DNA of 10,195 bases from Cephalothrix simula (lineage: Eukaryota; Nemertea; Palaeonemertea; Archinemertea; Cephalotrichidae): the NCBI GenBank assembly GCA_035591015.1, contig JAXIUW010232285.1, positions 1 through 10,195 on the forward strand, written 5' to 3'. Numbering within the stretch: the first letter of the stretch is position 1; each line of letters starts with the position of its first letter. The notes beneath the pieces were generated by a model. It was not told where the DNA came from. It made no database searches and saw nothing but the letters and a program-made list of their open reading frames with translations. Both the position numbers and the translations under genes were made by a program. This document shows, in pieces, positions 1 to 9,300 of this stretch.

Positions 1-101
1 ATAAAATCATGACACAAAATCAATTAATCGACTGGAGTACTTGTTATTACAAGAGTCAATTTATCGCTGCGCGAAGCTCATTAGCATAATTTATGAGCGT
101 A

Positions 102-123
102 GTGCCTATTAGGAAATAGGCAC
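102..123. repeat. Perfect small hairpin
   Basis: GTGCCTATT at 102-110 pairs with AATAGGCAC at 115-123 around the loop AGGA. Outside it, AGCGT and ACGCT extend the stem with a small bulge. It does not have tRNA arms. Its function is unknown and it may be the end of a decayed element. Confidence 0.5.
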
Positions 124-172
124 GCTAGATCGTATAATTATACATATACCGATGAATTTTTCGTATTAAGTA

Positions 173-1077
173 CACAAATGGATGGAAAGTTGGTTGAGAT
201 TAGCTACCCCCCCGTCAGTTTCTCATATTTCAGAATTTTTAATTTTATTAGGGGTATAGGAACCCCCATAAATAACCAATATATCATTGGAAAAGGCATG
301 CAAACTGAGGAACCGAGATTGTAATTTCATGTCCATACCATCACCCTGGTGGAGGGTGGTGGTCTTTTGTTTGGGGAATTTTGGCAAACAGGAACCCCCA
401 TAAACTATACATAAATGGCATGTAAACACAGTTGAATGGCGGTAGTTTTATGACCCTACCACAGGGTGGTCACTGTTCCAAGATTTTCATTTTCCTTGAC
501 TTTTCCCCGATTTCCAGGGCTCTTCGCAAGAAATTCCCTGACCTTTTTCAGACAACGCGCTAGCAAAAAATTTGAAAATATTCATTAAGCGACATAATTC
601 CATGATAACCACAAAGATTTTATGCGTAAAGCGACAAATTGTTCTTGCGGCAACCCTGGAAGAACAAAAAATTCCCTGACTTTGGCAATTTTTATGAAAA
701 TCCTGACTTTTCCATGACTTTTGAAGGCCAAATTAAAATTCCCTGACTTTTCCCTGATTTCCAGGTTTACCAGGTGAGTGACCACCCTGTACCACCACCT
801 GGTAGAAAATGGCGGCTAAAAATGTTTAAATTGAGAATTTTGATTTTGAACATTTTTGAATTTTCAGCCATTTCTTTCGGACATTTTTAACCACCACCCT
901 CCACCCTCCACCAGGTGGTGGTACGGACATTAAATTACAATCTTGGTTCTTCATTTTGCATGCCCATTCCAATAATATATAGGTTAAGGGGTTTGCTATA
1001 TCCCTAATTTGAGGAACGGACGGGGGGTCGGGTACCACACCAAGTCATGCCTCAACCAATTTTTCCATCCATTTGTG
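173..1077. mobile_element. Foldback / MITE-like element with long imperfect terminal inverted repeats, TA-flanked
   Basis: The left arm, about 173-366, matches the reverse complement of about 886-1077. Shared blocks include CACAAATGGATGGAAA at the outer end, then TTGGTTGAG, GGCATGCAAA, AGATTGTAATTT and CCTGGTGGAGGGTGG. Both ends are bordered by TA (171-172 and 1078-1079), as expected for a Tc1/mariner-type or similar TA-targeting element. Within the left half, AGGAACCCCCATAAA occurs twice (near 259 and 390), suggesting an internal duplication. There is no transposase. A separate MITE is nested at 462-789. Confidence 0.75.
462..789. mobile_element. 328-bp MITE (CAGGGTGGTCACT ends), nested
   Basis: The left end CAGGGTGGTCACT matches the reverse complement of the right end over 13 bases. 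It is flanked by perfect 5-bp duplications TACCA (457-461 and 790-794). The subterminal sequence has repeated CCCTGACTTTTCC/TTTCCAGG motifs. An open frame of 66 codons inside it (785-585) is not a credible gene. I cannot name the superfamily; the 5-bp duplication argues against a typical hAT, which makes 8 bp. Confidence 0.75.
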
Positions 1078-1350
1078 TATATGAACCGACACCTGGGTAT
1101 GTTTACATTTGACTATTTAGTTTTAGATTAACTGGATTTGCTGTCTTTTGTGTGGTATTATTGTTAGCAGAGAAGCTTAAACAGATAAAAAAAGTTTTTG
1201 TAACAATAAAAACTTCACAAGAGCTCAAATGAGAGATTGGGACTTATATTTACATGTTCGGGATCGGATAATTTGTCCCATACCCATCAACGAACTCATT
1301 GCAATGGACAAATACATGTACTAGGTTCGCATGAGAAGCGAGAGGGATAC

Positions 1351-1538
1351 TTCAAGATCATGGGATCACATAATCTTGAAATTTTCTAGTCAATATCCCG
1401 AAGATCATCTGAAGATATTATGATCGTGATCATCTTGATCATTATCAAGATCTGAGATTTTCCGTAACGATCAATAATTTAGTCAGTGATTTATTCTGAG
1501 ATCATTAAAGATTTTGTTTAGACTTCTAAAAAAGATCA
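1351..1538. repeat. GATC-dense hairpin patch
   Basis: Ten GATC tetramers fall between about 1355 and 1538. Two palindromes are embedded: TTCAAGAT (1351-1358) with ATCTTGAA (1373-1380), and ATCTTGAT (1432-1439) with ATCAAGAT (1444-1451) around a 4-base loop. The motif AAGATCATCT recurs at about 1401 and 1532. It may be a decayed inverted-repeat element; no terminal repeats or target duplication could be fixed. Confidence 0.5.
1490..1495 (-). promoter_or_regulatory. Possible polyadenylation signal AATAAA
   Basis: The minus-strand hexamer AATAAA lies about 85 bases after the stop that would be used if the 1633 donor were not spliced. It would serve a short alternative 3' end. A hexamer of this kind is common by chance in AT-rich DNA, so the call is weak. 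Confidence 0.2.
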
Positions 1539-1633
1539 TCTTATAAAACAGTAAAGGGTCCTCAATGACGTTCTAGAATCTAGATACTACAATTTTGCAT
1601 TAAGATTCTTAATATGATTGACTCGATACTTAC

Positions 1634-3364
1634 CCCTGCTTGTTGTCCGTAAGCATCTTGGGCCGAAACCGGTTCATAAGCGGCTTGTGAAAGCCTGGCA
1701 GACTCGGGTCCTCTTGCGTAGGGTTCATCTCTTCCGTATTGACTTGGCGGTCGGAGGCTATACAAGGGATCTGTAGGAGCGCGGTTCCATTGGTCGTAAC
1801 CCCATTTAGGGTCACCTGGCTTACGTCCACATGCGTCGGGCTCATTCGGATTCCATCCCCAAAGTGGGTCATTAGGATCACGGCCCCATCTGTCACGCTG
1901 TGTTGGTCGTTGTCCGTATTCAGAGTCACCTGGAAATCTACCCCATGGGTCTCTACCATACATGGGATCATCTGGAGCGCGGTTCCATTGGTCGTGGCCC
2001 CATTTAGGGTCACCTGGCTTACGTCCACATGAGTCGGGCTCCTTCGGATTCCATCCCCAAACTGGGTCTTTAGGATCGCGACCCCATCCGTCACGCTGTG
2101 TTGGTCGTTTTCCGTAATCAGGGTCACCTGGAAATCTACCCCATAGGTCTCTGTCATATACGGGATCTCCAGGAGCGCGGTTCCATTGGTCGTGGCCCCA
2201 TTGAGGGTCACCTGGCTTACGTCCACATGCATCGAGCTCCTTCGGATTCCATCCCCAAACTGGGTCATTTGGATCGCGGCCCCATCTGTCACGCTGTGTT
2301 GGTCGTTTTCCGTAATCGGGATCACCTGGTAATCTACCCCATGGGTCTCTGCCATACACGGGATGTCCAGGAGCGCGGTTAAATTGGTCGTGGCCCCATT
2401 GAGGGTCACCTGGTTTACGTCCACAGGCATCAGGCTCATTCGGATTCCATCCCCAAAGTGGGTCATTAGGATCACGACCCCATCTGTCACGCTGTGTTGG
2501 TCTTTTTCCGTAATCAGGGTCACCTGGTAATCTACCCCATGGGTCTCTGCCATACATGGGATTTTCAGGAGCACGTCCCAATTGGTCGTGGCCCCATTGA
2601 GGGTCACCTGGCTTACGTCCACATGCATCAGGCTCATTCGGATTCCATCCCCAAAGTGGGTCATTAGGATCACGACCCCACCTGTCACGTTTTGTTGGTC
2701 GTTTTCCGTAATCAGGGTCACCTGGTAATCTACCCCAATGGTCTCTCTCAGCTGGTGCGTATTGACTTGGGGGTCGGCCATACATTGGATCACTAGGAGC
2801 ACGACCCCATTGGTCGCCTTCATTTGGATTACGCCCATAACCTGGCTCACCCGGCTTTCTTCCCCACTGGTCACGTTCATTTGGATTGCGGCCCCATGCA
2901 GGGTCACCTGGTCTACGTCCCCATGCATCAGGCTCATTCGGATTCCATCCCCAAACTGGGTCATTAGGAGCACGACCCCATCTGTCACGCTGTGTTGGTC
3001 GTTTTCCGTAATCAGGGTCACCTGGAGCTCTACCCCATTGGTCTCTCTCATTCGGGTTGCGTCCAAACATTGGGTCATTAGGTCCACGGCCCCAGTTGTC
3101 TTTAACATTTGGATCTCGGCCCCAAGCTGGGTCGTTTGGTGCTCGGCCCCATTGGTCGCGCTCTGTTGGTACACGGCCCCAGTTGGGGTCTCCTGGCACA
3201 CGGTTCCATGGGTCTCTCTCATTTGGATCAAGACCATATGCCTGATCTCCGGGATAGCGGCCCCATCGGTCAAGATCACGTGGCCCGCTTCCGGCAGCTT
3301 GCCCAGCAAGTGATGGATACTGATAAGGGTCATCGCTTCTTGGACGATATTGATGGCTTGATTC
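1634..3364 (-). CDS. Coding exon: 577-residue Trp/Arg/Pro/Gly/Asp tandem-repeat domain
   Basis: The acceptor is TTCTCTTATTTGCAG before 3364 and the donor is GGG|GTAAGT after 1634. The 1731 nt are exactly 577 codons, phase 0 at both ends. Layout: a 33-residue leader (3364-3266) rich in Tyr, Ser and Pro; eight 19-residue units (3265-2810) with core pattern W-G-R-x-P-x-D-P-x-W/Y-G-R-x-P-N; one 24-residue unit containing RPPSQYAPA (2809-2738); five 66-residue units (2737-1748); and a 38-residue tail (1747-1634) that again begins at an RPPSQY motif and ends DAYGQQAG. I recognise no named domain. Composition (paired Arg and Asp, regular Trp/Tyr, Pro and Gly turns) suggests an extended, non-globular chain. 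The frame was chosen because it is the one delivered by the spliced upstream exon and the one with periodic composition. Another minus frame is also open throughout; see the findings. Confidence 0.85.
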
Positions 3365-6300
3365 CTGCAAATAAGAGAATTCGTTCGTAAATCTAGTTTT
3401 TTAAAATCACCTGGATAAGTGAAATTAATTCCTCCACCTACCTGAACAGGCGTGGCCAAGAAATCTGGTGGGGGTGGAGGAAGTTCATCAAGGTTCTCTT
3501 CTCCTGGTTTGGCACCCTTCTTAGGTTTAGGAGCAGTTGCTGGTCCTTTCTTCTTTTCACTCAACTGAAAACAAATTATTCAATTAATCACTAAACGGAA
3601 AATCAAAATGGTTGCCATAAATATTTACTTTGACTTAGGAAATAGAAAATATTTAATTAGTATTCAATTAGTCATGTATATATTGGGAAAAAATTTATTC
3701 AGGGATAGCAATGGCCGCCAAGTGTTTATGATTATTAATATTTTTGATTGCCACGATTCGCCATTTCCATGGCTTTGAAATACAAAATGGCCGCTATGAA
3801 TAATTAGCAATGTGTTAAAAAGAAAAACAAATAAATCATAACATAGTCTAAAATGTTAATATTTCATCAATATTACTAAAATTGTTTAGTAAGTAAAGGG
3901 TCTGTTTTTTTAGTTGTGTGCAGCGTGACCTCGGCCAAAGGTCATGGATGGGGCTCAACAATATACACGAGATTAAAACGGTAGACACACTATCACAACT
4001 ATTGTTTTTAAGGTCAGTATACATTGGGTGAGATTTGAAACAACGATGACTATAAATCAGGCTACTTATAACAGGGTAGCCACTTCATTTTCCCTAATTT
4101 CCAATATGGGTTAAGTGACAAATTTTGTTTTATGACTTTTCCATTTCCAAGTCGAATTAAAATTCCCTCACTTTCCCGGATTTCCAAGAATTCCAGGAGA
4201 TTGGCCACCCTGTATAAGTTTAACCAGGCATGATTAATTTAAAATGAATAAATTAAATGCAAATATTTCACTTACACGTGTTTTATCCTAAAATAAACGC
4301 CCGTTCAGAATTAATCATAAAAATATAATAATGAAGCAGTCGCAAATGTTTTTAAAAATTGATCTTTACTCGAAAATACGGTCATAGGAAATCAATAAAA
4401 TTGGATAGAAAAAAAATTAAAGTATTTACCATATGAGTTCCTGGCTTGTATTCACCATATGGCTTGATCATTTTAGCATCTTCTGGTTTCTTGACAAAAA
4501 TAGATGGGTCATACGAATCTTTGAAGTCGCCTTTTCCGGGTTTTTCGGGGTAACTCAACATGTATTGACACATATGTGTGTAGGTTGACCCATCTTCTGG
4601 TTTGTTGGCGTAAATTTCGAGACCATATTCTCCCTTCTTAGGTAAATCAATTTCAAATGAAACCTCGTTATCTTTATCAGTTTCCTTAACGCATTTATCT
4701 AATTCTTGTTCTTGCATCCCGGGGCGTCTAAGTTTTCCGAGGAGACTTACATCCGGGTTATGCTTGATGAAACCAAGTTCTGCATGGCCATTCGGGGCGG
4801 TTATAACTGCGTCTTTTACAGTGGGAACAAGACCATATTGCGATGCTACAACACCGGGTCCCCAGTTGGTATCAGAGCACTTCGGGTAGGCAGTTGCTTT
4901 ATCCGCAGCCCTGTCGAATATAATCTTATACTCACATGCTGCTCGGTAAGTTGTCTCGACTGTTGGTTTATCAGGTACGTGTTGAGCGTAGATTGTGAAA
5001 TAGTAGTTGGCTTTAACAGGAGCACGAATCAAGAAGTTGACAGTGTTTCCGTACATCTCTTGTAACACGTATGATTTCAGATCAGTACCTAAAAGGGCAA
5101 GACTAATAATTAAAATCAAGAAAGATAATTTAATGGAAGAGAACAATATCAAATAAAAGTGAAGAATATTCCAAAAAGATTCCGTTAATTTTTCAGAATA
5201 GCACATAACCAGACCAGAAACACATGGCTAATTAAATATTTATAGCGGCCAATAAAAAAAAAATTAAAACAACTAATTAAATATTCATCATCATAATATT
5301 GATTTAGTTAAAACAAAATGGCTGCGATGAATATTTAATTAGCCATGTGTATTCTAGAGATTCTATATCACGCCTATAGCCTGGGAGATGGTAATGATAA
5401 AAATGGGTTCAGGTCGCCAAATTTGTGGAGCATTTGAACAGGAATCTATACCTTGATAATATTGTATTTACAATTTACATGCCACCATTTGTAAGGGGCA
5501 CCGTATCCTTCCCATAACCTATAGTTTCATCTAATTGCAGTTTCATTATATTTGCATTAAAAAACGAGACAAATAAGCGGGTTTTTGCTATAAGAACAAG
5601 TTGTTAGGATTTGAGCAGTATAATATGACAAAAGTACTTCGCGAAAATTATCAAGGAATTTCAATTCATTTCAATTTCAAAAGCAGAGAAGACTTGACGG
5701 TATACTCAACCGATCCAATCTAAATAATAAAGAAATTATAATTAGAAAGGAACGTTTAAAATAACCTTTAAAAACTCTTAAAATGAAACCAATTTGTGTA
5801 CAACCGGGCATCTTACCACCGGGGATATTACTAACATCAAAGCTAATGTTCGGTATTTTATGACTTTTTCGAAACTATAGCAATACATTTCAAAAATATA
5901 AAGTGTGTATCATTGCACTAATATACCTTGGTCCGGTGTGATAGGGATGCCTGTCCGACAGGGATGCCGGTTCGGGCTGTATACTTCGTATTTTGACGAT
6001 GAAAGAAGCGCATCAGTGTATAATATGTTATACAAATAGGACAAAATCTTTACCGACAATGATCTCTTTCACACTGGAAACTATCCGCCCACTAGTGTAG
6101 AAATCAATAAAAATATGTAAAATAGGATATTTGGCATATATTTCAGGGGTCGGATTGGAGAAATCCATAATTCTCACAATTCTCACATCACGAAAATTGA
6201 AAATTCTCACATATCCTCATAGAAAATTTGGCTAAATCTCGCATATTCTCACTGAAAACTTAATGAAATATAAATTTTCTGACAATGAAACCTCTGATAT

Positions 6301-9300
6301 TCCTGACAACTTCAAAAATGTTGAAACATTACTGAAGCAAGACCATTTAAACGTCTCCCTTTTCATTTTTCTCACATCTTCTCGCATTCTCACATGAAAA
6401 AAAAAATTCTCACAAATTAACACTTCTCACATGGAATCCGACCCCTGCTTATTTTCGTATAGGTAACTTTTATCACTAATTCAAAGCTAATTCAAAATTT
6501 TTACGGAAATGAATCTCGCCAAATGTTCTCAAAAAATATATGGATATTATTGTTTTCCATTGATAGCAAAAAAGAACTTAATTAAAGGAAAGGGCATGCA
6601 TTAACTTGATTTCTGAGTGCTCGCATGTCGGTGGAAAGCAATTATGTTATTTTCGAAACATACCTTTGTATTCCTCTTCAAGTGTATCGCAAAGAGCTAG
6701 CTTGTATGTAAAGCAACATGGTTTCCAGAAGCAGAGGGTCATTTGCAAGCTTCCATGTTTACATTTTACGACGCCATGATTATTTTCCATGAAATCCATG
6801 AAACATTTGAAGAATTGAGACTTTGTAAGGGGTAAATCTTCAAACTGGCCGACTGTAATTGGTTTTGGGAGGAGCTGCCATTCCTTATGCTCTGGAAAAT
6901 GGCTGTAAATAGCTTGTTGAGGCTCCATCATAAAGTAGAAGTCATCATATTCGTAAACGAGATTTTCTGGTAGATTTTTCTCTGATGACAAATAACGAGT
7001 AGCCCAGTGGACGTCGACTAACTGGTAGGAGCCATTGATGTTAACGGCGTTCCAGCTATGGTTGTATGGTTGACCACTGAAATTCTTTCCAGGGCGGTAT
7101 TCGACACCTTTTGCAAAACCATTTATTGTAACACAGTGCATGCCAGCGTAACTAAAAATGACAAAGTAGAAATATGTTAATAGAATAAATCAAGAAGGAC
7201 TAAGTATAAAGGAGTATATGGGTGGCTATATTTTCCTACCCCACCCTCCTGTTCGGGTTTTTAGGGATCTTGCGCATCAAGGCGATATGATTACATGAGT
7301 TAACATACGGTAATTTTGGATGATTTCATCGAATCGACTAGCCATTAACAGCGTGATCCGAGCCCAGGAGATTTGACCAGTTAATTAATACTACAAGCTC
7401 CTGGCGAGGTAAGTCAATGGCGTGACGTCATTCACCATATCTTTCTTCAAAATATGTCAGGAGATTTCACCAGAAATATTTGATGCGGTTGTCAACGGAA
7501 TTTTAAATAGAAATTATACCGCTGAGTATTAACAGGGTTTCTAGATCCTTTAGTTTAAGTTACACGAAAATTTAATGCATTGACCTTTGACCGTCGACGA
7601 TGGCGACCTGATGCCCAACCTATTGTAGATAGTTTTCTGTCTAAGTTGTTGACGATTTGGGATGCGTCCTCCCTCCAAATCCTATCCGATCGTTGCATAT
7701 TACACAACATTAGGTACGGGCCTTGGCCGGGGGGCTAGAGGTGAATTCACGAGACATTCTCAACCTCAGAATTCCAATAAATCGGGAGGCAGGAATAGTA
7801 CACCTGCAGTAGAAGATGGGCATTCACTAGTATTCATAATTTTTATCAGTCCCGCTGAATATGTATTTAAAAAAACATGTAGATCATCTTCAGATAGATG
7901 GAAATCAATAATTTTTTGCAATAGATTCAATTGATATACATTCCTTTCATAAAATCAATACTCTTTTTAGCCTGTTTCTTTCAATCCGCATTGATTTAAT
8001 ATAATTTGCAACAGCAGACTGTATAACCAAACTAATGAAAACTGTTTCGATCAGGTACCCAATAACCAGAACCTGACAGAAAAAAATCAATTGATTTTTT
8101 GCCTGTCTAAAACTGACATTCCCTAATATCCCTATTACCGACTTAGAGGACATGAGATGAATATCCGATCCCTTAAAAAGCCCACTCGATAACACGAGAA
8201 AGGTCTAAAAATAAAAGGGCTTTTCATTTACTGATCCAGGTGTAAAAAAGTTCTTTAGTTATGTAACGATTTAGTAAAACATCACCACATTTTGTCTACA
8301 TCGGGCGGTGGTATAAGGTAATATCTTACGACAGTACATGCAACTCCGTTTTGTTGTGGCTAGGCGTTCTGTTTATATTTTGAGAGATAACGGTTTGACG
8401 AGTAGTGCCCCTGCGTCCCTTAGGACACGGAAGATAGGACAATAAAATCTGGTGGCTTGTATCATCCTAATCTGTATACAATTTATATTACAAGGTGACG
8501 CTAGAAATCAGGTGCACTGAACGTTGTCAATGCGTTCAGCGCGTTTCTAGCGTCCCCCTTATAACACAAATTATTATGCAATATGAATTACAAATTGTAT
8601 AAAGACATTAGCCTACCTTTCATACCTAAATTTACATACATGTACCGGGCTCTGGACGCCGGGATACATATAAGGCAAACAGTTACACCGGTTAATAAAA
8701 ACCCAATAAAATTTGAGCAACCGGTAGTTTTGCCTAAGAGAATGTAGGGTAATACCATGTTAATAGTTTAATATTTGCGAGCGATTGAATACTTTTTGGT
8801 TACCATAGAAGCACTGAACCTGTTTAGTACAGATACATGATATATGTTTTGCAATGAATACATGTATAGCGAGATATATATTTTATGATGTCCCCAAACT
8901 TTTGTGTTTCATACGATCCGTGTACGGTACGTCAATAGCTAAAATTCACTTTTTTTAATAACGGCCGGCATTCTTGTAATTTTTTTAATACACGAATACA
9001 CAATTGCCATGAAATATTGTCGGAGGAGCAACAAAAAAGGGCTCACCCCGGCCCTAAGTCATCTATCATAACATTTTTCAAGGAAAATTATACATTATTG
9101 TAATGGTCTTGGAACAAACTTTGGTCTGTTTTTGGTTTTCAATGAATTTCGACCAATTGCGGCGCCCCTAAAGTCAAGAATGTGAATTTTGACTTCTGAG
9201 TACAGCAAAATTGGTAGCAGATAGGTAAAAATGGATAGTGGATAAGAACTCAGCGTTTCATTCCAAGTGTCAAAATAACACCTTATGACGTCTATGACGT

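Larger units (their letters stand above)
1..1633 (-). other. Region 3' of the last visible exon: probable intron, repeat-filled
   Basis: I find no convincing exon here on either strand. Reading on past the 1633 donor gives only VSIESIILRILMQNCSI and a stop at 1580-1582, unlike the repeat tail. A minus-strand AATAAA lies at 1495-1490, so an unspliced alternative 3' end is possible. The rest holds the GATC-rich patch (1351-1538), a foldback element (173-1077) and a small hairpin (102-123). The short open frames in 223-1038 all fall inside the repeats. Confidence 0.55.
3565..4429 (-). other. Intron (865 nt) between KY-domain exon and linker exon
   Basis: It runs from the donor GTAAAT at 4429 to the acceptor TTTGTTTTCAG at 3565. 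It contains a decayed AT-rich inverted-repeat relative (about 3609-3817), a nuclear-receptor-like everted repeat at 3926-3944, and a MITE at 4072-4212. No coding exon is seen inside. Confidence 0.75.
5089..6663 (-). other. Intron (1575 nt) between transglutaminase-core exon and KY-domain exon
   Basis: It runs from the donor GTATGT at 6663 to the acceptor CCCTTTTAG at 5089. It contains the 131-bp inverted-repeat element (5220-5350) and the CAGGGGTCGGATT-ended element (6144-6447). Between them, at about 5940-5975, AGGGATGCC occurs twice within 25 bases. Nothing else is recognisable in 5351-6143; short open frames at 6028-6210 and 6232-6423 overlap the repeat element or lack coding character. 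Confidence 0.75.

Noticed and set aside
60-130. tRNA-like cluster of short stems
   Set aside because: Only one true hairpin; no T-arm, anticodon arm or acceptor stem can be built.
223-1038. Three minus-strand open frames of 66-70 codons
   Set aside because: All lie within the foldback element and nested MITE, with no family resemblance or splice fit.
1748-3265. CRISPR-like or satellite array
   Set aside because: Units are directly adjacent with no spacers, all periods keep the reading frame, and the array is spliced in phase to conserved domains.
1739-3390. Several open frames of 62 to 191 codons on the plus strand
   Set aside because: They are antisense shadows of the repeat exon; the frame stays open because the period is a multiple of three. 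The spliced minus-strand frame has the clear Trp-Gly-Arg periodicity.
3562-3564. Translation start at the linker exon (SEKKK...)
   Set aside because: The codon is TTG, immediately after an acceptor CAG; it is an internal Leu.
4706-5065. 119-codon plus-strand open frame
   Set aside because: It is fully antisense to the well-supported KY-domain exon and its product looks like nothing known.
5089-5206. Hydrophobic N-terminal extension that could be a membrane segment of the KY-domain exon
   Set aside because: It lies upstream of a good acceptor (CCCTTTTAG) and the phase fits the previous exon exactly, so it is intron.
6028-6423. Two minus-strand open frames of about 60 codons
   Set aside because: They overlap the CAGGGGTCGGATT element and translate its repeats; no coding character.
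7662-8195. Open frames of 90 (+) and 82 (-) codons in the large intron
   Set aside because: They have no recognisable domain, low-complexity composition and no splice partners; probably chance.
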